Shown here piece after piece: positions 51,548-60,765 of a stretch of DNA of 63,949 bases (position 1 is the stretch's first letter; each line of letters starts with the position of its first letter). Both the position numbers and the translations under genes were made by a program. This stretch comes from Thermovirga sp. GTDB lineage: Bacteria > Synergistota > Synergistia > Synergistales > Thermovirgaceae. The stretch is taken from positions 1 through 63,949 of the forward strand of contig NZ_JACDOB010000007.1 in the NCBI RefSeq assembly GCF_017656375.1, read 5' to 3'. The notes under the pieces are model-generated. The model did not search any database. It was not told where the DNA came from and saw only the letters and a list, made by a program, of their open reading frames with translations.

Positions 51548-52237
51548 TTGAATTACATATTTGAAGGGGTTATAGGAGCTTTTTATTTACTTCTAGCAAA
51601 GGACCCAGAGACATATTCAGCCATATGGACCACTTTGCGTCTTTCAACCCTCTCCATAACGTGTACATTGATAGTTGGCATACCGTTGGGCTTCCTTCTA
51701 GGGCACTACAACTTCCCCGGCAAGAGGGCCGTTCGAACTCTCGTAGACACTTTACTGGCCTTGCCTACTGTGGTGATTGGCCTTTTGGTTTACGCTTTTA
51801 TATCCCGCAGAGGCCCTCTGGGGGATTTAGGGCTTTTATTTACAATCCCGGGCGTTGCCATAGGACAATTTATCCTGGCACTGCCCATCGTAGTATCTCT
51901 CACTGCCTCTGCAATAGAGGGGATAGACCCAAAAATTTACTTGACCCTTAGGACTCTTGGAGCTTCCGACATGCAGGCAGCATTATCCTCCATGTGGGAA
52001 GGCCGGTATGCAGTTACAGCAGCTGCAGTTACTGCCTACAGTCGAGTAATATCCGAAGTTGGCGTCTCCATGATGATAGGTGGCAACATAAAATGGCATA
52101 CAAGGACCATAACCACTGCTATAGCCCTTGAGACTGGAAAAGGAGAATTTTCCATGGGGATAGCTTTGGGAATTGTCCTGCTGGCTTTTGCGCTAACAGC
52201 AAATACTCTCGTCTCTTCCTTACGCAGGAGGGCATAA
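51548..52237 (+). CDS. tupB: Tungstate ABC transporter permease
   Basis: A 229-residue permease with five or six helices. LRLSTLSITCTLIVGIPLGFLLG begins the membrane domain, and the coupling-loop signature TLRTLGASDMQAALSSMWEGRY near 140 is the EAA-type motif. A TTG start at 51548 follows GGAGAGGG at about 7 bases. It is 27 bases after tupA and one base before tupC. Confidence 0.92.
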   Translation: MNYIFEGVIGAFYLLLAKDPETYSAIWTTLRLSTLSITCTLIVGIPLGFLLGHYNFPGKRAVRTLVDTLLALPTVVIGLLVYAFISRRGPLGDLGLLFTIPGVAIGQFILALPIVVSLTASAIEGIDPKIYLTLRTLGASDMQAALSSMWEGRYAVTAAAVTAYSRVISEVGVSMMIGGNIKWHTRTITTAIALETGKGEFSMGIALGIVLLAFALTANTLVSSLRRRA

Positions 52238-52238
52238 G

Positions 52239-53258
52239 ATGAAGAACATTTTCAGGCTGGAAAACATAGTCCACAGGTACTCCGAAAGAACAGTTCTTGA
52301 CATATCTAAACTTGAAATTGCCGAAGGAGAGGTTGTCGCTCTGGTAGGCCCAAACGGCAGCGGCAAAAGCACCCTACTGCGGATATTGGCCTTCCTGGAA
52401 AAGCCTACAGAAGGAACAGTCTTTTATAACGGGAAACTCGTGAAGGAACCTTCTTTCACCCAAAGGCGAGAGGTAACACTGCTTTTACAGAATTCCCCGC
52501 TTCTAAGAAGAACCGTAGAGGAAAACGTTTCTTATGGCCTAAAGATGAGAAAGGATACCCATAATATTAAGGAAAGAGTAAAAAGGGCCCTTGAAATGGT
52601 GGGGCTTTCCCCGGAAATTTTCGCCAAAAGAAAGTGGTTCGAGCTTTCAGGCGGGGAAGCTCAGCGTGTGGCCCTGGCAGCAAGGCTTATCCTAAGGCCA
52701 AAGGTAATTCTGCTTGACGAACCTACGGCAAGTGTGGACTCAGAAAGTGCAAGAATAATAAAGGAAGCAGTATTCAAAGCCCGGGATGAATGGGGCTCTA
52801 CCCTTGTGATAGTGACTCATGACCTCCCATGGGTTTACCAAATTACAGAAAAAATCCTATCTCTTTTCAAGGGCAAGCTTATAAATTACGTGCCGGAAAA
52901 CGTCCTTGCTGGAGATTGGAAGCCATATAACGATGGGCTCTTGGCCTTACGATTAGCGGATGGTCAAATCCTCATAGGAGCAGGTAGCCCGCAAAGTGGG
53001 TCTTTAGCTCTTTTGGACCCAAAGGACGTAATTATATGCACTGAAATGCCAGAAGAGGACTCGGCTCTCAATTCTATTCTGGGGACCATAACAAGTATGT
53101 CCCTTATAAGCGAGTCCGGCCAGGTGCTGGTAAAAGTGAACGCCGGAGGAAAAACTATATCTTCCCTAGTTACCGAAAAGTCCGTCAAAAATCTCCATCT
53201 CCATCCTGGATTAAAGGTATACCTTCATTTCAAAGCTTCAGCTCTTAAATGGATTTAA
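52239..53258 (+). CDS. tupC: Tungstate ABC transporter ATPase
   Basis: A 339-residue ATPase. Walker A GPNGSGKST (about 35), a Q-loop near LLLQNSPLL, signature ELSGGEAQRVALAARL (about 135), Walker B VILLDEPTA and the H-loop in IVTHDL are intact. Residues about 215-339 form an extra C-terminal region that includes a MOP/TOBE-like stretch (LGTITSMSLISESGQVLVKVNAG). Such a domain may bind oxyanion and trans-inhibit the pump when the cell is replete. Confidence 0.92.
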   Translation: MKNIFRLENIVHRYSERTVLDISKLEIAEGEVVALVGPNGSGKSTLLRILAFLEKPTEGTVFYNGKLVKEPSFTQRREVTLLLQNSPLLRRTVEENVSYGLKMRKDTHNIKERVKRALEMVGLSPEIFAKRKWFELSGGEAQRVALAARLILRPKVILLDEPTASVDSESARIIKEAVFKARDEWGSTLVIVTHDLPWVYQITEKILSLFKGKLINYVPENVLAGDWKPYNDGLLALRLADGQILIGAGSPQSGSLALLDPKDVIICTEMPEEDSALNSILGTITSMSLISESGQVLVKVNAGGKTISSLVTEKSVKNLHLHPGLKVYLHFKASALKWI

Positions 53259-53288
53259 GGATAAAACCAAACTCAGATAACAATTTAA

Positions 53289-53317
53289 TTGAAAAGCACA
53301 CTAACAAACTGTATAAT
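53289..53317 (+). promoter_or_regulatory. Near-consensus promoter of the abg-like operon
   Basis: TTGAAA (53289-53294), 17 bases, TATAAT (53312-53317). This is the best sigma-70-type match in the window. It lies 49 bases upstream of the first amidohydrolase start. Confidence 0.75.
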
Positions 53318-53366
53318 ATACTATCGCGTGCTTACAATTAGATTAAATTGCGGGGAGGTTGTTGCC

Positions 53367-54572
53367 TTGTTTCAAGAGAAAATATCAGAGTTTGTTCAAA
53401 AATATCGAAATTCCTACATATCCTACTGGAAGGATTTTCACCGACACCCAGAACCCAGCCATAAAGAAATACGAACTTCTGGCAAGGTTGCCGAGATACT
53501 AGAAGGTCTCGGAATAGAAGTGAAAAAGCAAGTTGGAGGCACCGGTGTAATTGGCCTATTGAAAGGAGACTCCAATGGCCCTACCGTAGCTTTGAGAGCA
53601 GACATGGATGCACTACAAATAAAGGAGGAAACAGGCTGCGAGTTCGCTTCGGTCAACGACGGAGTTATGCACGCCTGTGGCCACGATTCCCACACAGCCA
53701 TGCTGTTGGGTGCTGCTCATGTACTCTCAGAACTCAAGGGCCATGTAAAAGGCAACATCAAATTCATCTTTCAGCCTGCAGAGGAAGACAGCCCTGTGGG
53801 AGGTGCCCCCGGGATGATAAAAGATGGAGCCCTGGAGAACCCTAAAGTAGAGGCAATCTTTGGCATTCATATGTGGCCAACCTTGGAAACGGGCGTCATG
53901 GGAATAAAAGAGGGGGTCATGTCCGCTGCGTCGGACAGGCTCAACATGTCTGTCCGGGGTAAATCCACTCATGCAGCCACTCCTGAGTTCGGCATAGATG
54001 CCATAGTAATAACGAGCCAGGTCATATCGGCTCTTCAGACCGTCATCTCAAGAAACGTAAGTCCCCTGGACTCCGCTGTCATAACCTTTGGGAAAATCGA
54101 AGGGGGAAGCAGGTACAATATAGTGGCAGACCAAGTAGATCTGGACGGAACGGTCCGAACCTTTGACCCAAACACAAGGAAACTTGTGGCCGAAAAAATA
54201 TCCCAAATAGCGAAAGGGACAGCAAGCAGCATGGGAGGAGACTGCATTGTGGACTACAAATGGGGATATCCTCCCACCATGAACGACCATCAAGCCACAA
54301 AAATAGCCAAAGAAGCAATTGTAAAAACTGTAGGAAAGAATGGTCTTTACGAAATATCCATGCCAAACCCTGGAGGGGAAGACTTTGCCTTCTTCAGCGA
54401 AAAAGTGCCTGCAGCATTTGCATGGCTGGGATGCAGGCCCAAAGGTATCCCTCCAGAAGAGTTCCCCAAACTTCACAACAATAAGTTCTTGCCCGACGAG
54501 GAGGCTTTACCTATAGGGGTTACCTACCTTTGCCAAGTTGCCCTAACTGCATTGGAGGCGCTATCTAAATGA
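53367..54572 (+). CDS. M20D amidohydrolase (AbgB/HipO-like)
   Basis: A 401-residue metal-dependent amidohydrolase. FHRHPEPSHKEIRTS at the N-terminus, ALRADMDALQIKEETG, MHACGHDSHTAMLLGAAH (metal site near 105), QPAEEDSPVGGAPGMI and the late GGEDFAFFSEKVPAAFAWLG are all hallmarks of the hippurate/N-acyl amino acid hydrolase group. A TTG at 53367 is used, 8 bases after GGGGAGG; the open frame back to 53289 runs through the promoter. It overlaps the next gene by 4 bases and probably forms a pair with it, as AbgB does with AbgA. Confidence 0.85.
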   Translation: MFQEKISEFVQKYRNSYISYWKDFHRHPEPSHKEIRTSGKVAEILEGLGIEVKKQVGGTGVIGLLKGDSNGPTVALRADMDALQIKEETGCEFASVNDGVMHACGHDSHTAMLLGAAHVLSELKGHVKGNIKFIFQPAEEDSPVGGAPGMIKDGALENPKVEAIFGIHMWPTLETGVMGIKEGVMSAASDRLNMSVRGKSTHAATPEFGIDAIVITSQVISALQTVISRNVSPLDSAVITFGKIEGGSRYNIVADQVDLDGTVRTFDPNTRKLVAEKISQIAKGTASSMGGDCIVDYKWGYPPTMNDHQATKIAKEAIVKTVGKNGLYEISMPNPGGEDFAFFSEKVPAAFAWLGCRPKGIPPEEFPKLHNNKFLPDEEALPIGVTYLCQVALTALEALSK

Positions 54573-55840
54573 GACTAGAAGAGCTTATCAAATTACGAAG
54601 GGATTTCCATAAGTACGCCGAAGCTGGTTGGTGTGAATTCAGGACCACTTCTGTCATTGCGGAATTTCTTTCGAACCTTGGATATGACGTAAAGGTAGGA
54701 AGAGAAATCCTGGACGAATCATCAGTTATGGGCCGTGACGAATCGGTGATACCAAAGGAAATAGAACGAGCCACAAAGCAAGGCGCAGATCCCAAATGGA
54801 TTGAGAGAATGGCAGGCTACACAGGGGCACTGGCCGTCCTCAACACAGGCAAAAAAGGCCCTACCGTAGCGCTGCGCTTTGACATAGACGCTGTAGAAGT
54901 GAACGAGGCAAAGGACGACAAACATCGCCCCTACAGGGAAGGCTTTTCTTCCGTAAATCCCGGAGCGATGCACGCTTGCGGCCACGACGGGCACGCTGCA
55001 ATAGGGTTGGGAGTCGCCCGGTTGCTGGCAGAAAAGAAAGACAGCCTGCGCGGAAAGATTAAGCTTATCTTTCAGCCTGCAGAAGAGGGAGTAAGAGGCG
55101 GCAAAGCCATCGCAGAAAAAGGAATCCTTGACGACTGTGACTTTTTAGTAGCTCTACACCTTGGGCTCGGGCTGTCCACAGGGAATATGGCTGGCGGCGT
55201 GGCCGGGCTTTTGTGTACCACAAAGTTCGACGTGTTCTATAAAGGAAAGGCTTCTCATGCTGGTGCAGCACCCAATGAAGGGAGAAACGCGCTACTGGGA
55301 GCGGCAAATGCTGCCATAAATTTACACGGAATAGCTCCCCATAGAAATGGCACATCAAGGGTAAACGTAGGAGTTTTACATGCAGGAGAGGGAAGAAACG
55401 TAGTTCCTCCCCATGCCATGTTCAAAGTGGAAACCAGGGGAGAGACAGAAGAGATAGCTTCCTACATGTACCAAAGGGCTATGAAAATAGTCGAATCCTG
55501 CGCACTCATGTACGAGCTGGAATGGACTGTAAAACAAATGGGAGAGTCAATCACTGCAAAAAGCGATGAGGACCTAGTTGGCTTAATATGCAAAGTAGCA
55601 AAAGAAACTGGAGAGTTTGACTCCATAGAAAGTTTTTACAACATGGGAGGAAGCGACGATTTTTCGTGGATGATGAAAAGAGTCCAAGAGAAAGGGGGGA
55701 AAGCATCCTATATGGTTTTGGGCTCTGACATAGAAGCTGGACACCACAACGAGTATTTCGATTTTGACGAAAGGAGCCTCTTAAAGGGAGTAGTTCTCAT
55801 GAGCCAATTAGTTGAAAAACTAAGCAGATTTGAAAGTTGA
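54569..55840 (+). CDS. M20D amidohydrolase (AbgA-like)
   Basis: A 423-residue paralogue. After the N-terminal LRRDFHKYAEAGWCEFRTTS it has an insertion of about 40 residues around VMGRDESVIPKEIERATKQG that is typical of AbgA, subunit A of p-aminobenzoyl-glutamate hydrolase. Metal motifs are ALRFDIDAVEV, MHACGHDGHAAIGLGVAR and QPAEEGVRGGKAI, with GGSDDFSWMMKRV near the C-terminus. AbgA and AbgB act together to release p-aminobenzoate and glutamate. Starting within the previous stop (ATGA) and preceding an AbgT carrier, the assignment is well supported by context; other N-acyl or dipeptide substrates are possible. Confidence 0.85.
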   Translation: MRLEELIKLRRDFHKYAEAGWCEFRTTSVIAEFLSNLGYDVKVGREILDESSVMGRDESVIPKEIERATKQGADPKWIERMAGYTGALAVLNTGKKGPTVALRFDIDAVEVNEAKDDKHRPYREGFSSVNPGAMHACGHDGHAAIGLGVARLLAEKKDSLRGKIKLIFQPAEEGVRGGKAIAEKGILDDCDFLVALHLGLGLSTGNMAGGVAGLLCTTKFDVFYKGKASHAGAAPNEGRNALLGAANAAINLHGIAPHRNGTSRVNVGVLHAGEGRNVVPPHAMFKVETRGETEEIASYMYQRAMKIVESCALMYELEWTVKQMGESITAKSDEDLVGLICKVAKETGEFDSIESFYNMGGSDDFSWMMKRVQEKGGKASYMVLGSDIEAGHHNEYFDFDERSLLKGVVLMSQLVEKLSRFES

Positions 55841-55866
55841 CAAAAAAAGAAAGGAGGCATTAGAAC

Positions 55867-57423
55867 ATGTCACAAGGAAATGAAAAACAGGGTTTTTTGT
55901 ATAGGATCATAAAAGGCATAGAAGTAGCTGGCAACAAGCTACCCCATCCATTCTGGCTTTTCATGGGTTTTTGGGTCCTAGTCTACATACTTTCAGCCGT
56001 TTTCGCAGGAGCCCAGGTAGTAAAACCTGGAACGGATAAGACCGTTCAAATCATAAATCTCATATCTCGCGAAGGACTTGATTGGCAGTTACGCAACATG
56101 GTCAAAAACTTCTCAAGCTTCCCGCCTCTTGGGCTTGTCCTTGTAATGATGATAGGCCTTGGCGTGACAACCAAGAGTGGCTTCCTTGAGGCACTGATGA
56201 AAAGTATCGCCAAAGTTCCAGAAAAGTTCCTTATTTTTGCAGTTTTCCTCTTTGGTATCTGCGGTAACTTGGCATCTGATGCAGCCATAGTAATAGTTCC
56301 ACCACTAACTGGAGCGCTGTTTTTCTCCATGCGAAAAAACCCCATCTTTGGCCTTGTGCTTGGATATGCTGCCGTTTGTTCAGGTTTTACAGCAAACCTA
56401 TTTATCGCAGGAACTGACGTGCTTTTATCAGGAATCTCCACTACAGCTTATCAGATAGTTGTACCGGGGGGAGAGGTATACCCAACAGCAAACTACTTCT
56501 TCATGGTTGCATCAACATTAGTCATATCGTCTCTTGGTGCAATTTTCGTAAGCAAGTTCATGATGCCTTCCTTCGGCGCGTGGGATGAAAAATTTGACAC
56601 CTGCGAGGCCGCACTGGAAAGTAGTGGTTCCTCAGATTCTACGAATGATTTTGCTATAAGCAAAGAGGAAGGTAGGGCCTTCAAGAGCGCTCTTTGGTTT
56701 ACCCTGCTCTATTGGGCCTTCATGCTGGCGATGGTGTTAATCCCAGGCGGTCCCCTGCGCGACCCTGCAAAGAACACCATAATTCCTTCACCTTTCATAA
56801 AGGGCATGGTTCCCCTTATGCTCCTATACTTCATCCTTGTGGGAGTAGTTTATGGGCGCAAGGCCGGCACCATAAGGAACGCAAAAGACATGATAGACAG
56901 CATGGTAGCAAGCGTCGGACATATGGCTAGCTACATAGTGATAATTCTGCCTATCGCCAACTTTATAGCAGCCTTCAAAAAATCCAACATGGCCATAGTC
57001 ATGGCGGTAAAACTGGCAGGATGGCTGCAGGACATGGGGCTAACGGGCTTTGGCCTACTTATAGCAATAATATTACTTTCAACGTTCATAAACCTTTTCG
57101 TCACAAGCGGATCAACCAAATGGGCATTCATGGCCCCTGTAATTATCCCCATGCTCTACTATCTCAACTATTCTCCACAACTTGCTCAGCTGCTCTACCG
57201 TATAGGTGACTCCTCTACCAACTCCATAACGCCCATGATGCCATACTTCCCCATATTGCTTGGCTTTGCCGCAAGATACGATAAAGAGGCTGGAATTGGG
57301 ACAATTGTCTCTTTGGGGCTACCCATTTCCATCTTCTTCATGGTTGTATGGATTGCTCTGCTTGCAATATGGTACTTCTTGGGATTGCCTCTGGGACCAG
57401 GAGCTGGAATCTTCGTAAATTAG
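55867..57423 (+). CDS. abgT: AbgT-family transporter
   Basis: A 518-residue carrier with about a dozen helices. KLPHPFWLFMGFWVLVYILSA opens the membrane domain. GVTTKSGFLEALMKSIAKVPEKFL (95-120), GNLASDAAIVIVPPL and the late GSTKWAFMAPVIIPMLYYL and SSTNSITPMMPYFPILLGFA are AbgT signatures. Members import p-aminobenzoyl-glutamate or export antimetabolites such as sulfonamides. With the two hydrolase genes upstream, uptake of folate breakdown products or acyl amino acids is likely. ATG 55867 has AAAGGAGG upstream, and a terminator follows. Confidence 0.9.
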   Translation: MSQGNEKQGFLYRIIKGIEVAGNKLPHPFWLFMGFWVLVYILSAVFAGAQVVKPGTDKTVQIINLISREGLDWQLRNMVKNFSSFPPLGLVLVMMIGLGVTTKSGFLEALMKSIAKVPEKFLIFAVFLFGICGNLASDAAIVIVPPLTGALFFSMRKNPIFGLVLGYAAVCSGFTANLFIAGTDVLLSGISTTAYQIVVPGGEVYPTANYFFMVASTLVISSLGAIFVSKFMMPSFGAWDEKFDTCEAALESSGSSDSTNDFAISKEEGRAFKSALWFTLLYWAFMLAMVLIPGGPLRDPAKNTIIPSPFIKGMVPLMLLYFILVGVVYGRKAGTIRNAKDMIDSMVASVGHMASYIVIILPIANFIAAFKKSNMAIVMAVKLAGWLQDMGLTGFGLLIAIILLSTFINLFVTSGSTKWAFMAPVIIPMLYYLNYSPQLAQLLYRIGDSSTNSITPMMPYFPILLGFAARYDKEAGIGTIVSLGLPISIFFMVVWIALLAIWYFLGLPLGPGAGIFVN

Positions 57424-57432
57424 CCTGCTTTA

Positions 57433-57464
57433 AAAAGAGGGGCGCCGCAAAGCGCCCCTCTTTT
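57433..57464 (+). terminator. Rho-independent terminator of the abg-like operon
   Basis: AAAAGAGGGGCGC (57433-57445) pairs perfectly with GCGCCCCTCTTTT (57452-57464) around a 6-base loop, with the U run built into the 3' arm. Symmetry of the arms allows action on the minus strand also, although the leftward ABC genes end 80 bases to the right. Confidence 0.92.
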
Positions 57465-57541
57465 AGGATCTATATACGACAATATTACGCAACAAGCTGC
57501 AACCCCTTCGTTTAGCAATTGACGACAACTTGCAATAACTA

Positions 57542-58294
57542 TCACACGGGAAGCACGACGGGGTATCCTTTTATTTCCCCCAATTCTACAGGAATACCAT
57601 ACACTTCCTCTATCATTGAAGCAGAGATACGAGCTCTCTCTGAAGCCGAAAATATTTTCCCATCTTTCATGAAAAGAATCTTGTCAGCAAACCGAAGAGC
57701 TGAATTTATGTCATGCATCGTCATTACTGTGGACATGCCGTGACCACTCACAATATGCCTTATAGTTCTAAGAACCTCCTGCTGATTCTTCAAATCTAAG
57801 CTGCTAGTGGGCTCATCGAGGAGCAAAACTTTTGGGTCTTGGACTAATGCCCTGGCGATGCTCACCTTTTGCAGCTCGCCTCCACTCATCTCGTCCAAGA
57901 ATCTAAGGGAAAGGCTCTCCAACTTCAAGGCACGAATCACTGCATCGGCCTTTTTAAGGTCATCTTCCCCCACCCTCCATCCTATATAAGGCTTCCTTCC
58001 AAGGAGTATTGCATCAAAAGCCGTAAGCCTGCCTTGCTCAGCTCTCTGGGCAACGTAGGCCAAATTCTTAGCTATTTCACTTCTGGACAAATCGGACAAA
58101 TCCTTTCCATCCACAAATACACTTCCACCCTCTGGCTTAAGTGCCGCATTTAAACACCTCAAAAGGGTTGTCTTACCCACCCCATTCGGCCCTAGGATGG
58201 CCAACAATTCTCCAGGGCCCACTTCAAAACTTACATCTTTAAGGACGGACCTGCTCTTATACTTGAAATTTATACCTTTAACCTTAAGTATCAT
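57542..58294 (-). CDS. FecE/BtuD-type ABC transporter ATPase
   Basis: A 250-residue ATPase of the iron-siderophore/cobalamin/heme class. Walker A GPNGVGKTT (about 38), signature EMSGGELQKVSIARAL (about 135), Walker B VLLLDEPTSSLD and an H-loop in MTMHDINSAL are intact. It overlaps the permease gene by 4 bases. It completes a three-gene metal-chelate importer. Confidence 0.9.
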   Translation of the reverse strand: MILKVKGINFKYKSRSVLKDVSFEVGPGELLAILGPNGVGKTTLLRCLNAALKPEGGSVFVDGKDLSDLSRSEIAKNLAYVAQRAEQGRLTAFDAILLGRKPYIGWRVGEDDLKKADAVIRALKLESLSLRFLDEMSGGELQKVSIARALVQDPKVLLLDEPTSSLDLKNQQEVLRTIRHIVSGHGMSTVMTMHDINSALRFADKILFMKDGKIFSASERARISASMIEEVYGIPVELGEIKGYPVVLPV

Positions 58295-59361
58295 CGCCTA
58301 TACCCCTTTACAAGAAGATACAAGAATACAGGAGCACCTACAAAAGATGTAAGGACCGCAACAGGTAAAACCCTGGGTGCCAACATTGTTCTAGCAGCTG
58401 TATCTGCTGCCAAAAGTAAAATTCCACCGATTATGCATGATCCCAAAAGCAAATATCGATTATCGTCCCCTATTAGCCTTCTGGCCATATGAGGGCCTAT
58501 CAAACCAACAAAGCCAATTACTCCTACAAAAGCTATAATCACAGCAGTAGCCAGGGACGCTAATGACATGCCCATAAACCGGACAAGCCTGACATTCACA
58601 CCCAGGCTTATGGCTGTCTCTTCGCCTGAATCTATGGCATTGTAATTCCAAGCATTGGCGACAAAAAAGCATATGCATGAAAAAGTGATGGCTGCCATAA
58701 TCCCAAGCTCCTTCCAACCTGCACGAGCGAGGTCGCCAAAAGTCCAGAAAACTATGGATGCAAGCTGGGTATCATCGGCAAAATACTGCAAAAACATCGT
58801 ACCTGCCGAGCAAAGAGAGCCAATGGCCACCCCAGCCAAAATCATCACATCGGGAGAGCCTCTTCTTACCTGGGCAATCAGAACAACCGCACCTGTAGCT
58901 ACCATGCTGGCTATAAAGGCTACCATAGTAGTAAGGCCAGGACGGACAATAGCAACAGCATCTGCTGTACTACTTCGCATAAATCCTGCACCTAGCACCA
59001 TAACAGAGAATGCCGCTCCAAAGGCTGCAGCCTGGGCGATCCCCAGAGTAAAGGGAGAAGCCAAGGGATTGCCAAGCACCGACTGCATTACTGCACCAGC
59101 CACAGCCAACCCTGCTCCCGCCACTATCGCGGCAATAACTTGAGGAAGCCTTATGTTAAAAATTACAGCATCAAGTGTTTTAGACACATGGACGCCCAGC
59201 AAAGTTTTAAATATGTCCTTTAGCATGTAACTGACCGAACCCACGGATAAGGAGATTGCCGCTGAAAAACAGAGCAACAAAAAAGCCACAATAATAAAGG
59301 CATTTTTCCTGCTGATGTATTTTATGTAATCTACTGGAATTTCCCCTTTTTCAAAATGCAT
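58291..59361 (-). CDS. FecCD/BtuC-type ABC transporter permease
   Basis: A 356-residue permease of about ten helices with the family motifs RLPQVIAAIVAGAGLAVAGAVMQ near 70 and LGNPLASPFTLGIAQAA (the coupling segment). GVIGFVGLIGPHMARRLIGDD lies near 280. I use ATG 59361, with GAGTGG upstream; a GTG at 59370 overlaps the receptor stop. It imports a chelated metal or cobamide. Confidence 0.9.
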   Translation of the reverse strand: MHFEKGEIPVDYIKYISRKNAFIIVAFLLLCFSAAISLSVGSVSYMLKDIFKTLLGVHVSKTLDAVIFNIRLPQVIAAIVAGAGLAVAGAVMQSVLGNPLASPFTLGIAQAAAFGAAFSVMVLGAGFMRSSTADAVAIVRPGLTTMVAFIASMVATGAVVLIAQVRRGSPDVMILAGVAIGSLCSAGTMFLQYFADDTQLASIVFWTFGDLARAGWKELGIMAAITFSCICFFVANAWNYNAIDSGEETAISLGVNVRLVRFMGMSLASLATAVIIAFVGVIGFVGLIGPHMARRLIGDDNRYLLLGSCIIGGILLLAADTAARTMLAPRVLPVAVLTSFVGAPVFLYLLVKGYRR

Positions 59362-59363
59362 TT

Positions 59364-60497
59364 TTACCACTCTATCTCATTGAGGTTTATTCTTCTAAAA
59401 GCCAAATTCCCAAAAGATTCGTCCATATTCTCAAACACTGCTTTGCCTACCAGAAACGTGTATATCTCGTCAGCTTTTTTCATTGGATCTATATCCTTGA
59501 AGCGCTCAGGATACAAAATTTTCCCCACGTAATAAGCGTTGGCCAATATTGAGCCATGGTTTTGAGTGTACCAGTTATATGGCAGCAAACCATATACTTC
59601 ATTTTTTTTGACTGCTGAAAGGATCTTGTATTCTGGATCATTGGCAAGCTGATAAAGGGCGTTTTTGCTACGATCACCTTGAGTAGTAGATAAATCTATA
59701 AAAATTTTATCTGGATCAGCAGACAACAGGTTCTCCCTTGAGAAAACCACTTGCCTCTGATTCTGGGAACTTCCACAAAAGGCCACGTTAACAGCATCCG
59801 TGAAATAAAAAGGCGGATAATTAGGTTCCGTGGAGGTCACCCCGTGAGGGCCTTTATAGGCTATGCCACCTACGTAACAAGATGGCCTTTTGTCATCTGG
59901 CATATCTTCCGTTCTCATTCCTAAATCTTCAATAAGCCCGTTAAAGAAATCTATTACTTCCTCTGCCCTCTCTTCCTTTCCCAGGATTTTACCCATCAAC
60001 ATTAAAGACCTTTCCATATCTTTCCTCTTTGCAACCAAATGCCCATAATTTAGGACCACTACAGGAATTCCAGTTTTTGCCTGAAGCTCATCAGGGTCAT
60101 AACCCATATTTGCATAAGTCTTAAATATCACCTGAGGTGCAGGATCTAAGGACAATATCAATTCCGGGTTATCAAATCCTCGAAACTCACCAAAAAGGGG
60201 CTTATCTTTCAATTCTGGGTGGGCTATGGCATACGGCCGGGAATCAAACCGGCTTTTTCGCTTTTCTATACTATCAACTCCTACAGCAAAATCCTGAGCA
60301 TTCAAATAGACGAGATATCGCAGGCAACCAGGCCCAGAACATATGACCCTCTCCACTTTAGATGGGACATCTACGCGCCTTCCCCACGCATCAACAATCC
60401 TCACCGTTTCTTCTTCAATTGGAAAAGCCGCACCTGCAAAAACCAAGCTCAAAGCCACAACGCATACAACCAAACTGCTTACGAAAAACTTTTTCAT
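59364..60497 (-). CDS. Metal-chelate (iron-type) ABC substrate-binding protein
   Basis: A 377-residue exported receptor. The start is ATG 60497 behind AGGGGGT, and a signal peptide ends near VFAGAAFPI. The mature N-terminus VRIVDAWGRRVDVPSKVERVIC is typical of FecB/BtuF-type receptors. GVTSTEPNYPPFYFTDAVN and SADPDKIFIDLST are seen further on. Ligand not known: ferric chelate, heme, cobamide or another metal complex. A Fur-like box over the promoter favours iron. Confidence 0.85.
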   Translation of the reverse strand: MKKFFVSSLVVCVVALSLVFAGAAFPIEEETVRIVDAWGRRVDVPSKVERVICSGPGCLRYLVYLNAQDFAVGVDSIEKRKSRFDSRPYAIAHPELKDKPLFGEFRGFDNPELILSLDPAPQVIFKTYANMGYDPDELQAKTGIPVVVLNYGHLVAKRKDMERSLMLMGKILGKEERAEEVIDFFNGLIEDLGMRTEDMPDDKRPSCYVGGIAYKGPHGVTSTEPNYPPFYFTDAVNVAFCGSSQNQRQVVFSRENLLSADPDKIFIDLSTTQGDRSKNALYQLANDPEYKILSAVKKNEVYGLLPYNWYTQNHGSILANAYYVGKILYPERFKDIDPMKKADEIYTFLVGKAVFENMDESFGNLAFRRINLNEIEW

Positions 60498-60542
60498 TAA
60501 ATAAATACCCCCTACCAGAAGCAATTCCAACCTTGGTGTTAC

Positions 60543-60561
60543 GATTATTATAATTAGTAAT
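60543..60561. promoter_or_regulatory. Fur-like box over the metal-importer promoter
   Basis: GATTATTATAATTAGTAAT matches 13 of 19 positions of the classical Fur consensus by my count. It covers the proposed -10 of the leftward importer operon, as a repressor site should. Wider inverted arms (GTGTTA/TAACAC) flank it. Confidence 0.45.
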
Positions 60562-60574
60562 AACACTTTTACAA
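60547..60574 (-). promoter_or_regulatory. Promoter of the metal-chelate importer operon
   Basis: On the minus strand TTGTAA (60569-60574), 16 bases, TATAAT (60547-60552), about 50 bases before the receptor start. Confidence 0.6.
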
Positions 60575-60765
60575 GTCATGTTTTACTAAATAAGCATTAC
60601 GTATTTTAAGGTCAATATAAGTCAACTTCTACACGCGCTTTTTTATTTAGGCTAGTAGGTTGTTTTTAACATAAAACAGCTATTGCATACTTACATGTTT
60701 GGAGTAGAATGAATATAATGAAAATTAGATGCACGAAATTTGCGTGGAGGTTGTATGAAGGTTAA

